Source: JBCBTD01 sp039818825 (GTDB taxonomy: Bacteria; Pseudomonadota; Alphaproteobacteria; Geminicoccales; Geminicoccaceae). Taken from it: a DNA stretch of 24,430 nucleotides. Positions within the stretch are counted from its first letter, which is position 1. Every line of letters begins with the position of its first letter. Shown in pieces: positions 7,929 to 15,950 of the stretch. A model generated the notes under the pieces. It was not told the origin of the DNA, did no database searches, and saw nothing but the letters and a program-made list of their open reading frames with translations. Location of the stretch: the NCBI GenBank assembly GCA_039818825.1, contig JBCBTD010000056.1, positions 1-24,430 of the forward strand. Reading direction: 5' to 3'. A program made the position numbers and the translations under genes.

Positions 7929-8978
7929 GTGGCCGGTCTTCCCTACGCTGCCGCGTCGCCCGTGCTACACCAGCCCGATCCACACCGAGGCAACTCGCCC
8001 TTGATCCGCCCGCCGAACCTGTCGCCGAACGTCCGTGGTGCCCTCTACGGCCTCGCCGCCTTTGCGGCGTTCTCGACCCACGACGTGTTCGTCAAGGAAC
8101 TGGGCGCCACCTATTCGCCGTTCCAGATCGTCTTCTTCAGTGCGCTGATGAGCTTCCCGCTGATCAGCCTGGTGCTGATCGGCAACGACCGGCCAGGAAC
8201 ACTGCGGCCGGTGCACCCCTGGTGGGTCGCGTTGCGCAGCCTGTGCGCTGCGGTGACGGCCACGTCGGCGTTCTACGCCTTCAGCCAGCTACCCTTGTCC
8301 CAGGTCTACGCCTTCATCTTCGCGGCACCGCTGCTCATCACCGTGCTCGCGATCCCGATGCTTGGCGAAACGGTGCGCCTGCGCCGCGGGCTTGCGGTGC
8401 TTGCCGGCTTCGTCGGCGTCCTGATCGTCCTGAACCCAGGCGCAACGCCTTTGAGTCCCGGCCACCTTGCTGCCCTGGCCGCCGCCTTCGCCGGCGCCAT
8501 GAACGCGATCATCGTCCGCAAGATCGGCAACGAGGAGCGCGGCGTCGTGATGGTCCTCTACCCGATGCTGACCAACTTGGGATTCACGGCGGCGGCCTTA
8601 CCCTTCGTCTACGTCGACGTGCCGCTCGAACATTTGGGCATGTTCGCCGTCACCTCGGCGCTCGGTCTCTTGGCCATGGGCTTCCTCGTCCTCGCCTACA
8701 AGCACGGCCAGGCCCTGGTCGTCGCCCCGATGCAGTACTCCCAGATCGTCTGGGCCACGTTCTACGGCATCCTGCTGTTCCAGGAGTATCCCGACCGCCT
8801 GACGATCATCGGCACGGCCGTCATCGTCGTGTCGGGGGTGTTCATCCTGCGACGCGAGGCGACCGGCGACGTCTCGCGCAACACGCCCGTGCTCAGCAGC
8901 CGCACCCGGATCGGCCAAGCCATCGGCCTCCGCGTCGGCAACTTCCTCGACCGCGATCGCGACCGCCCGGACGCGTAG
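7929..8978 (+). CDS. EamA/DMT-family transporter
   Basis: Inner-membrane drug/metabolite transporter, probably exporting a small metabolite by ion exchange; the substrate cannot be predicted. Two EamA repeats are visible, roughly residues 36-170 and 180-312, with about ten hydrophobic segments. Family features include GLAAFAAFSTHDVFVKELG at the first helix, SAFYAFSQLPLSQVYAFIFAAPLL, and the repeat-end helix GFVGVLIVLNPG. The second repeat has the pattern AYKHGQALVVAPMQYSQIV with LLFQEYPDRLTIIGTAVIV. A polar tail of about 35 residues follows. The start is uncertain: GTG 7929 opens the frame, but TTG 8001 is closer to where the family usually begins, and the residues in between look unstructured. 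The gene stands alone, divergent from the DUF4336 gene. Confidence 0.88.
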   Translation: MAGLPYAAASPVLHQPDPHRGNSPLIRPPNLSPNVRGALYGLAAFAAFSTHDVFVKELGATYSPFQIVFFSALMSFPLISLVLIGNDRPGTLRPVHPWWVALRSLCAAVTATSAFYAFSQLPLSQVYAFIFAAPLLITVLAIPMLGETVRLRRGLAVLAGFVGVLIVLNPGATPLSPGHLAALAAAFAGAMNAIIVRKIGNEERGVVMVLYPMLTNLGFTAAALPFVYVDVPLEHLGMFAVTSALGLLAMGFLVLAYKHGQALVVAPMQYSQIVWATFYGILLFQEYPDRLTIIGTAVIVVSGVFILRREATGDVSRNTPVLSSRTRIGQAIGLRVGNFLDRDRDRPDA

Positions 8979-9045
8979 GTCGAACGGCGGCCAGCGTGAA
9001 CCGTAGCCGAACGGAGGGTGGCGCGCGCGGGATCACCGTGCTTCA

Positions 9046-9243
9046 CTAAACCTCCATCTTGATCGGTCGCAGGGGCGGACAACCACACTCCAGGCGCTCG
9101 GGCGGGCGTCGATACCGGAAGGCTCGAGCATGCGCCGGAAGAATTGGTCGAAGAGGAGCCGCCCACCCCTCCCGTTGCTGCCTTCCAAGCTCTCTGAAGA
9201 ACGCCGGACCACTTTGGAGATCAGGCGCGACCAAGGCATCCAC
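9046..9243 (-). pseudogene. Possible remnant of an unidentified gene
   Basis: A minus-strand open stretch of 65 codons reads with natural composition in its first half (GPAFFRELGRQQREGW, then PLRPILPAHARAF). It ends in a stop at 9046, and an in-frame stop lies a few codons upstream of the region. I do not recognise the family. There is no good start context. It could be the tail of a decayed gene or simply a GC-rich open frame. Confidence 0.2.
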
Positions 9244-9313
9244 GTGTTCGCGATCCCGAACGACACAAACCTAGCCGGTGGCTGATGTTCTCGGAGTGTC
9301 CGTTCCTCGACCG

Positions 9314-9345
9314 CCCGACGGGCGCTCGCTAGGCCGGCCGTCGGG
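9314..9345 (+). promoter_or_regulatory. Inverted repeat overlapping the RND permease ribosome-binding region
   Basis: CCCGACGG (9314-9321) and CCGTCGGG (9338-9345) form a perfect 8-bp GC stem with a 16-nt spacer. The right arm runs into the seven-G run (9343-9349) that serves as the only purine-rich site before the GTG start at 9358. A competing small hairpin, CGCCC-gac-GGGCG, uses the left arm. This could be an operator or an RNA element limiting translation. In such GC-rich DNA an 8-bp match may also be chance. Confidence 0.35.
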
Positions 9346-9357
9346 GGGGCATTCACG

Positions 9358-12300
9358 GTGTTGAGCCCGTTTTTCATCAATCGCCCGATCTTCGCGACGG
9401 TGCTGGCGATCGCCATCGTGCTGGTGGGTGCGGTGTCCGTTCCGTTCCTGCCCGTCGGCCAGTACCCACCCATCGCACCGCCGACCGTGGCCGTCTCGGC
9501 GACCTTCACCGGCGCCAACGCCAGCGTCGTGGAAGCCAGCGTGACGACCCCGCTGGAGGAGCAGATCAACGGTGTCGAAGGCATGGTCTACATGTCGTCG
9601 GTCAGCGCCGATGACGGCACCGTGACGATCACCGTGACCTTCGAGACCGGCTACGATCTCGATATCGCTGCCGTGGATGTCCAAAACCGGGTCGAGATCG
9701 CCGTATCCCAGTTGCCTGCCGAAGTCGTCCAGGCCGGCATCACGGTGTCGAAGCAGTCGACCGATCTGACGATCGTTCCCAGTCTGTTCTCACCCGACGG
9801 CCGCTACGACTCGCTGTTCATCAGCAACTACCTCACCATTCACGTGATCGACGTGCTCAAACGCATTCCGGGCGTCGGGCAAGTCTTGAGCTTCGGTGAG
9901 CGCAAGTTCGCGATGCGCATCTGGCTCGACCCGGAGCGGATGGCGAGCCTCGGCGTGACGGTCGAAGACGTCGCCACGGCCGTCTCCGAGCAGAACCAGG
10001 CGGTAGCGGCCGGGTCGCTCGGCCAGCCGCCGGCGCCAGACGGACAGGTGTTCCAGTTCACCCTGACCACGTTGGGGCGCCTGGAGTCGGTCGAACAGTT
10101 CGCCGACATCATCGTCCGCGCCGAGCCGGACGGACGGATCGTCCGGATCAGCGACATCGGCCGCGTCGAATTGGGCGCCGAGCTCTACGACGAGACGGCC
10201 AACGTCAGTGGCGAACCCGCCCTGCCCGTCGGCATGCTCCAGTTGGCCAACGCCAACTCGATCGAGTTGGCCGACCGCGTCGTCGCCGAAATGGACCGAC
10301 TGTCGGAACGGTTTCCCGAAGGCCTCGAATACGAGATCATCTACGACACGACGCGCTTCGTCCGAGAGTCGATCAAGGAAGTCCTGACCACGCTGGCGAT
10401 CGCCATCGCCTTGGTGGTCTTGGTCATTTTCCTGTTCCTGCACGGTGTCCGCACGACGCTGATCCCGGTCATCACCATCCCCGTCTGCCTGATCGGGACG
10501 CTGGCTGCGCTGCTGGCGCTCGGGTTCTCGATCAACACGCTGACGCTGTTCGGCATGGTCCTTGCCGTAGGCCTGGTGGTCGACGACGCCATCGTGGTCG
10601 TCGAGAACGTGGTGCGCCACCTGGAGAGCGAGACCGCCGACCCCCGCCTCGCCGCCGCCAACGCCATGAAACAGGTCACGGCACCGATCATCGCGACGTC
10701 GCTGGTGCTCCTGGCCGTGTTCGTCCCCGTCGCCTTCACGCCTGGCGTCACGGGCCAGCTCTACGAGCAGTTCGCCCTCACCATCGCCTGTGCCATTGCG
10801 ATCTCGGCCTTCAATTCGCTGACGCTGAGCCCAGCGCTTTGCGGTGTCCTGCTGCGCGCCGGAAACGCGAAGCGGAGTGGGTTTGCTCGTCGGTTCGATG
10901 CTGGCTTCACGCGCCTCACCGACGGCTACGAGCGGCTGATCGGCGTCCTGGTGCGGCGCTGGTACCTCGTGGTCGCCCTGTTCGTGCTCGCGTTGATCGG
11001 CACCGGCTACCTGTTCAAGACGGTGCCGACCGGTTTCGTGCCACCGGAAGACCAGGGCTACTTCATCGTTTTCGTGCAGACACCGGAGGGGACGTCGTCG
11101 CAGCGCAACCAAAAGGTGGTCGACCGGGTCGAGAAGCTGCTGATGGACACGCCTGGAATGCAGCATGTCGTCGCCTTCAACGGGTTCAGCCTGCTCAACT
11201 CGAACTCCGCTCCGAACGTCGGCACGCTGTTTCCGGTTCTGAAGCCATGGTCCGAACGCCGCAGTGCCGACGAGCAGCTCTTGAGCCACATCCTGCCGAC
11301 CGTGGGCGCTAGGCTGGCTGAGATTCCCGACGCTCAGGTCGTGGCCGTCAACCCGCCGCCGATACCTGGCCTCAGCCCTACGGGCGGGTTCGTGTTCGAA
11401 CTCCAGGACTATTCGGGCGGCTCCTTGGCAGGCCTCGAAGCCGCTGCCACGGAGCTGATCGCCGAGGCCTCGAAACGGCCCGAGATCGGCGGCCTGTTCA
11501 CGACCTTCTCGGCCCAGACACCGACCTATCGTGTCGATCTCGATCGCAACAAGGCGCTCAGCCAAGGTGTTTCGCTCGATCAGGTCTTCGATGCGCTGCA
11601 GACCTATCTCGGCGCCTATTACGTGAACGACTTCAATAGATTTGGCCGCGTCTACCGGGTCTATCTGCAAGCCGAAGCGGACGCCCGCGCGACGATCGAG
11701 GACGTCTCCAAGATCTACGTACGGAACGCGGCCGGCGACATGGTCCCCCTGAGCGGCCTCGTGACCCTCCACGCCGAGGTGGGCGCGCGCAACATCACGC
11801 ACTACAACTTGTACAGGTCGGCCCCGATCAATGGCGCGCCCGCACCTGGCTTCAGCTCCAGCCAAGCCATCCAAGCGATGGAAGCGGTGGCGGCGAACGT
11901 GCTGCCCGAGACCATGGGCTTCGAGTGGACCGGCGACGCCTATCAGGAAATCAAGGCCGGCAACGTGCTGCCCTACATTTTCGCCCTCGCACTCGCCTTC
12001 GTCTTTCTTTGCCTCGCCGCCCAGTACGAGAGCTGGTCCATGCCGTTCATGGTCATCCTGGCCGTTCCTCTCGCCATGCTCGGCGCCCTCGGCGCACAGG
12101 CACTACGGGGTCTCGAGAACGACCTCTACTGCCAGATCGGTCTCATCATGCTGATCGGGCTCGCCAGCAAGAACGCCATTCTCATCGTCGAATTCGCCCG
12201 CCGCCGGCGCCAGGAAGGTCTTTCCATCGAGATGGCCGCGATGGAGGCGGCCCGGGTGCGGCTGCGACCGATCCTGATGACCGCGTTCGCCTTCATCTTC

Positions 12301-12477
12301 GGCGTAGCACCTCTGGTGTTCAGCACCGGTGCAGGTGCCGCTGCCCGTCATTCGCTGGGCACCGCCGTGTTCGGCGGCATGTTCGCGGCGACCTTCCTCA
12401 GCTTGTTCGTCGTTCCGGTGTTCTACGTGTTGATCGAGCGGTTCCGGGACCGCGGCGACGATACCGCCAAAGGCTGA
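9358..12477 (+). CDS. HAE1-family RND efflux permease (AcrB/MexB-like)
   Basis: Inner-membrane proton-driven pump subunit of a tripartite multidrug or solvent efflux system. It is 1039 residues long, as expected for HAE1. It begins MLSPFFINRPIFATVLAIAI, the conserved first helix, followed by a large periplasmic loop, a bundle of helices starting about residue 341, a second periplasmic loop and a second bundle. The proton-relay Asp pair is in VGLVVDDAIVVVENV (D409 and D410), and the relay Lys is K938 in GLASKNAILIVEF. Both key sites are intact, so it should be functional. The start is GTG 9358 after a G-run; the next codon, TTG, is also possible and removes one residue. The likely adaptor is encoded convergently just downstream rather than upstream in an operon. 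No TolC-type channel gene is in the window. Substrates cannot be inferred. Confidence 0.96.
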   Translation: MLSPFFINRPIFATVLAIAIVLVGAVSVPFLPVGQYPPIAPPTVAVSATFTGANASVVEASVTTPLEEQINGVEGMVYMSSVSADDGTVTITVTFETGYDLDIAAVDVQNRVEIAVSQLPAEVVQAGITVSKQSTDLTIVPSLFSPDGRYDSLFISNYLTIHVIDVLKRIPGVGQVLSFGERKFAMRIWLDPERMASLGVTVEDVATAVSEQNQAVAAGSLGQPPAPDGQVFQFTLTTLGRLESVEQFADIIVRAEPDGRIVRISDIGRVELGAELYDETANVSGEPALPVGMLQLANANSIELADRVVAEMDRLSERFPEGLEYEIIYDTTRFVRESIKEVLTTLAIAIALVVLVIFLFLHGVRTTLIPVITIPVCLIGTLAALLALGFSINTLTLFGMVLAVGLVVDDAIVVVENVVRHLESETADPRLAAANAMKQVTAPIIATSLVLLAVFVPVAFTPGVTGQLYEQFALTIACAIAISAFNSLTLSPALCGVLLRAGNAKRSGFARRFDAGFTRLTDGYERLIGVLVRRWYLVVALFVLALIGTGYLFKTVPTGFVPPEDQGYFIVFVQTPEGTSSQRNQKVVDRVEKLLMDTPGMQHVVAFNGFSLLNSNSAPNVGTLFPVLKPWSERRSADEQLLSHILPTVGARLAEIPDAQVVAVNPPPIPGLSPTGGFVFELQDYSGGSLAGLEAAATELIAEASKRPEIGGLFTTFSAQTPTYRVDLDRNKALSQGVSLDQVFDALQTYLGAYYVNDFNRFGRVYRVYLQAEADARATIEDVSKIYVRNAAGDMVPLSGLVTLHAEVGARNITHYNLYRSAPINGAPAPGFSSSQAIQAMEAVAANVLPETMGFEWTGDAYQEIKAGNVLPYIFALALAFVFLCLAAQYESWSMPFMVILAVPLAMLGALGAQALRGLENDLYCQIGLIMLIGLASKNAILIVEFARRRRQEGLSIEMAAMEAARVRLRPILMTAFAFIFGVAPLVFSTGAGAAARHSLGTAVFGGMFAATFLSLFVVPVFYVLIERFRDRGDDTAKG

Positions 12478-12504
12478 CCGCCTCGGGCTCCCTGTGACGA
12501 CCAC

Positions 12505-13698
12505 CTAGTCGGAGGTCGACCCGCCGCTGGATGGCCCGGCTCCCGCGTCGTCAGCCGCCTTGCCTTCGGCACGGGTCTTCACCGCCTTCGCGATCTCGAC
12601 CTGCTGGCCACCGCGAATCTTCTGCAAACCCTTGACGACCACCTGCTCGCCCGCCTCGATCCCGTCTTCGATGACGTAGCGGTCCTCGTAGGCTGTGCCG
12701 AGCTGGATGTTCCGGCGCTCGACCTTGTCGCTTTCGTCGACCACGAACACGTAGTGCCCGCCCTCGTCCTGGGTCACCGCTGCCGCTGGCACCAGTATCG
12801 CAGAGTAACTGTCGGTGAGAGTCAACTGAACCTTTACGTATTGACCTGGCCGTTGTGTTTTGTCTGGATTGGGAATGACCGCACGCATCTTGATCGTACC
12901 GGTACTGGTATCGACCTGATTGTCGACGAAGTCGACGGTGCCGGTGTGGGGATAAGCCGCGCCCGACGCCAAGACGATCGAGGCCTGCAATGGCCCTTTG
13001 GCCTGATATGGAACCATCTCCTGGTACGCCGCCTCGCTCGGGCTGAAATAGGCATAGATCGGGTCGAGCTGGACTAGCGTGGTCAGCAGCGTGTTTTCCG
13101 CGCTCACCAGGTTGCCGATGTTGACCTCGGTGTTGCTGATGCGGCCGTCGAGCGGCGCAGTGATCGTCGAGTATTCGAGGTCGAGTTGGGCGTTCTCCAG
13201 CGCCGCTTGGCTCGCGGTCACGTCGCCCGCCGCCTGCAGCGCCTCGCTCTGCACGGACTCGAGCCTCTGCACCGATGCGAAACTGTCCGCTGTCAGCTGC
13301 TGGTAGCGGTCGACCTGTTGCTGCGCGAAGGTCAGTCTCGCCTGATTGTGCTCCAGGTCGCCCTGGATTTTCTCCACCTCGGCACGAAACGGCCGCTGGT
13401 CGATGACGAACAGCACGTCACCCTTCTTGACGTCGGTGCCTTCGGTGAAGGGACGTTCTTGGAGATAACCGCGCACCTTGGAGCGGATCTCGACCAGCTT
13501 GATCGCTGCCGTCGTCCCGACGAACTCCCGTGTGAGCGGGATCTGGGCGGAAGCAGCCTCGGCGACCTCCACCTTTTGCGGCGGCGGCTCGGCTGCCTTC
13601 GGCTGACTGTCGTCGCAAGCGGTCAGAAGAAGCGGTGTGCCGAGCAGGACCCAGACCGGCCTCCGCCTGAGCGTTGGCCGATCACATCGACGTTCCAT
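12505..13698 (-). CDS. RND periplasmic adaptor (membrane fusion lipoprotein)
   Basis: Periplasmic adaptor joining an RND permease to an outer-membrane channel. The 397-residue product has a lipoprotein signal with lipobox LLLTAC (C28). A first barrel/lipoyl half follows (KVRGYLQERPFTEGTDVKKGDVLFVID). A coiled-coil hairpin lies around AEVEKIQGDLEHNQARLTFAQQQVDRYQQL to AALENAQLDLEYSTI. The second lipoyl half is TAPLDGRISNTEVNIGNLVS, and the membrane-proximal region is GQYVKVQLTL...ILVPAAAVTQDE. A Ser/Gly/Ala-rich tail ends the protein. The start at 13698 has GGAG seven bases upstream; the frame extends further upstream to 13884, but that part is Arg-rich and precedes the signal. Its stop is only 27 nt from the permease stop, in convergent orientation, so the two are transcribed separately. 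Confidence 0.94.
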   Translation of the reverse strand: MERRCDRPTLRRRPVWVLLGTPLLLTACDDSQPKAAEPPPQKVEVAEAASAQIPLTREFVGTTAAIKLVEIRSKVRGYLQERPFTEGTDVKKGDVLFVIDQRPFRAEVEKIQGDLEHNQARLTFAQQQVDRYQQLTADSFASVQRLESVQSEALQAAGDVTASQAALENAQLDLEYSTITAPLDGRISNTEVNIGNLVSAENTLLTTLVQLDPIYAYFSPSEAAYQEMVPYQAKGPLQASIVLASGAAYPHTGTVDFVDNQVDTSTGTIKMRAVIPNPDKTQRPGQYVKVQLTLTDSYSAILVPAAAVTQDEGGHYVFVVDESDKVERRNIQLGTAYEDRYVIEDGIEAGEQVVVKGLQKIRGGQQVEIAKAVKTRAEGKAADDAGAGPSSGGSTSD

Positions 13699-13861
13699 TT
13701 GCGTACTCCGTACCGATGGGTCCCGCGCGCCGACCCAGCCTCCTGTCGAAGTTCGGACTGAACGAACAGCGTGTCCATCCTTTCGAGCAAGGCGACCTGC
13801 CGCTCTGGACCGGCTCGGCCGAACCGACGCACGAGCTCGGGATCGGCGGACCTTGCCCCGG

Positions 13862-14902
13862 TCAGTCGGTGGCCGAGAGACCATGGTCGAGCGCGTCGAC
13901 GATCATCGCGGCCAACGTGGCGTGGATCGCTTCCCGGCTGGTTTCGCCTCGTTCGCGACAGAGCGCATCGCTGCCCGTCTCATCGGCGAGAATGGCTGGC
14001 CCGCGCGGCTTGCACACACTGAAGGCGCTGAAGGGCGTCGCGTCCGCGACCGTGGTGTAGCTCAGGTCGGGAACGACGCCGACGATCCCCGAGGCGTCCA
14101 ATCCGCGCATGATCGTGCCCGGGCTGCCGAGATTGATGATCTCGACCGGAACGTCGATGCTCGCAACGCTCTCGACCGCGAAGCTCTCCGTCAGCTCCGG
14201 GTCGACGGCAACGACGGTCCGGACCCGAGGATCGTGCTGCGAGCGGCCGAGCGGCGCGAGGTCGACCTCATCCAAGTCGACACCGCTCTCGGCCAACCAT
14301 GCGCAGTCCATGCCCGCGCCGGCGTCGTCACAGGAACGTGCGTACCGCACCGCGTCGATCTCGGCACCGGCCAGGGTGAGCACCGACGTGCCGCCGAGAA
14401 AAAAGCCAACGCCCCCGACCCGATCGGCGTCGATGTGCGCCGACCAGTCCGGATCGGTCTCGAGCGCCGTCAATACCGCCGACAGGTCAGCCGGGCGTTT
14501 CCAGATCTCTTGGACCGCGATCGCGGCGTCGTCCGGACCGAGGCGCGGCGGGTGGACGACCGCTGCGAGAACCCCGTTGGCGGCGAGGCCGGCGCCGATC
14601 CATCCGCTGAGATGGGGTGCGGATCGCATCCCTCCATGAGCGACGAGGACCAATGGAAACGGGCCACCAGCCACCGGTGCCTCTGCCAGCGCCTCGGTAC
14701 CCTCGAACACCGGCGTGTCGCCATGGAGGACCGCAGTCCCACCGGGGTCGGCCGGATACCAGAGCGTCACCGCCAGCTCGCGCCCTCGATCGGGAGCGGC
14801 GACCTGGAGCGTCGTCACGCCAACCGATTCTCCGGCCACGGCCGTCCCGGCGAGGATCGCGACGACGCCACCGCAGACCGTGAGACTAGCGCGTCCGTGC
14901 AT
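13862..14902 (-). CDS. Secreted alpha/beta-hydrolase-like protein with substituted catalytic Ser
   Basis: Resembles the predicted dienelactone hydrolase/PAF-acetylhydrolase-like group (COG4188 type). Residues 1-23 are a signal peptide (hydrophobic VVAILAGTAVAG), so it is probably periplasmic. Core features are LAVTLWYPAD (43-52), FPLVLVAHGGMRS (82-94, oxyanion region), LAAVVHPPR (112-120), and a C-terminal SREAIHATLAAMIVDALD segment (322-339). The nucleophile elbow should be GxSxG but reads GFFLGG, with F168 in the Ser position (codon TTT at 14399-14401). The region where the family usually has its catalytic His (ATHFSFL-like) reads ATPFSAF, with Pro290. Both points suggest a non-catalytic protein. 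ATG 14902 is chosen for the signal peptide; the frame is open to 15016. It follows the LysE-type gene by about 130 nt on the same strand. Confidence 0.78.
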   Translation of the reverse strand: MHGRASLTVCGGVVAILAGTAVAGESVGVTTLQVAAPDRGRELAVTLWYPADPGGTAVLHGDTPVFEGTEALAEAPVAGGPFPLVLVAHGGMRSAPHLSGWIGAGLAANGVLAAVVHPPRLGPDDAAIAVQEIWKRPADLSAVLTALETDPDWSAHIDADRVGGVGFFLGGTSVLTLAGAEIDAVRYARSCDDAGAGMDCAWLAESGVDLDEVDLAPLGRSQHDPRVRTVVAVDPELTESFAVESVASIDVPVEIINLGSPGTIMRGLDASGIVGVVPDLSYTTVADATPFSAFSVCKPRGPAILADETGSDALCRERGETSREAIHATLAAMIVDALDHGLSATD

Positions 14903-15032
14903 TCCGTTCACCGTCCCCTGCCCGTCCACCAGTGATTCCTCGGACGTCGTCCACGTTCGCACAGGCGCTCGTGGGCGCCGCTCCACGACCCAAGGCGCCA
15001 CCGAACCGTTCGTCATTCGTGGCGTACGATCC

Positions 15033-15659
15033 CTATCGCCGCTCGAACGCCAGTCTCAGCGCCAGTCCGACGAACACCACGCAGGTCGCGTAGCGCAGCG
15101 CCCGGGCGAGGCGGGCGCTGCTGGCTAGGGTGCGGCCGATCGTGCCGGCAAAGACGCCGACCATCCCGTTGACCACGGTTCCGCCGATGTGGAGGACGGC
15201 GCCAAGCAGGAGAAACTGCACCAGCACCGAGCCGCGCTCCGGATCGACGAACTGCGGCACCAAGGCGAGCATGAAGATCGCCACCTTCGGATTCAGCAAG
15301 CAAACGACGATCCCGTCGCGCCATGCGCGAACCGCGCCAGACCGTGCGACCGTCGTCGGCTCGAGATGGTCGGCGGGTCGACGCAGTGCGCTGAGAGCAA
15401 GCCACAGCAGATAAGCCGCACCCGCCCATCTGATGACCTCGAAGGCGATCGGGTTGGCCGTCAGCAACGCGGCCAGACCAAGGCCGCCAGCGAGCGCGTG
15501 GATGAAGGAGCCCGTGGCAATCCCAAGCGATGCGGCAAACCCGGCTGCCGGCCCAGACTTGGCACCCTGGCCCAGGCAGAACAGCATGTCGGCACCGGGC
15601 GTGAGGTTCAGCGCGAGCGCGATCGGCACGAAGACCAACAGCGTCTGCAGATCGATCAT
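15033..15659 (-). CDS. LysE/RhtB-family amino acid exporter
   Basis: Inner-membrane exporter, 208 residues, with about six hydrophobic segments. The first helix carries the family signature ALALNLTPGADMLFCLGQG (15-32), followed by GFAASLGIATGSFIHALAGGLGLAAL. The middle helices include WAGAAYLLWLALSALR and GIVVCLLNPKVAIFMLALVPQFVDP, the second being a strong RhtB/LysE mark. Family members export amino acids such as homoserine, threonine or lysine; the substrate here is not determinable. The start at 15659 (MIDLQTLLVF) is preferred because family proteins begin just before the first helix; the frame extends to 15725. The same-strand hydrolase follows by about 130 nt, so co-transcription is possible. 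Confidence 0.9.
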   Translation of the reverse strand: MIDLQTLLVFVPIALALNLTPGADMLFCLGQGAKSGPAAGFAASLGIATGSFIHALAGGLGLAALLTANPIAFEVIRWAGAAYLLWLALSALRRPADHLEPTTVARSGAVRAWRDGIVVCLLNPKVAIFMLALVPQFVDPERGSVLVQFLLLGAVLHIGGTVVNGMVGVFAGTIGRTLASSARLARALRYATCVVFVGLALRLAFERR

Positions 15660-15950
15660 GCTCGCCACGTGCTCCGACACTGCGCCCGGGAGCGACAAGC
15701 TACCCACAGAGGCCGCGACGACCAAGCACGACCCAACATCGCCATGAGCCGAGCCAGCCCCGCGGCCGCGGCACCTTGCGACCTGGGCGCAGGAACGACA
15801 TCCCTGCGCCTCGACATGAAACCATCGGAAGTTGCGCAGGCCGGTTTGTCGTGGGCTAGAGCATTGTCTTGGCGCATTGAATCTATTGGGGATTCACAGG
15901 TGCGTTGATTTCTGGCTCGAGCTGTGTGCTGGGATCGGAGGCCGGCATGG
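15660..15950. other. Intergenic region holding the left end of the IS630 remnant
   Basis: These 291 bases separate the LysE-type gene start from the transposase fragment. The left part must carry the promoter for the minus-strand gene; I cannot name its boxes. From about 15859 the sequence is less GC-rich than its surroundings and contains a small palindrome, TGAATC at 15878-15883 and GATTCA at 15891-15896, with a 7-nt loop. I take this part as the insertion-sequence end. Confidence 0.4.

Larger units (their letters stand above)
8979..9357. other. Intergenic region upstream of the RND permease
   Basis: These 379 bases contain no complete gene. On the minus strand a short open stretch (see 9046-9243) reads like a protein C-terminus and may be a gene remnant. 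The 3' end carries a GC-rich inverted repeat and a G-run next to the permease start. No recognisable regulator gene (TetR, MarR or LysR) lies here. Confidence 0.5.

Noticed and set aside
9790..11874. Long minus-strand open frame inside the RND permease gene
   Set aside because: It is the complement of a certain permease gene, and the product is rich in His, Asp, Arg and Gln without any family pattern.
12478..12504. Terminator between convergent RND permease and adaptor genes
   Set aside because: The 27-nt gap holds no stable hairpin with a T-tract.
13699..13884. N-terminal extension of the RND adaptor up to 13884
   Set aside because: The added residues are Arg/Ser-rich and come before a good lipoprotein signal that has its own Shine-Dalgarno.
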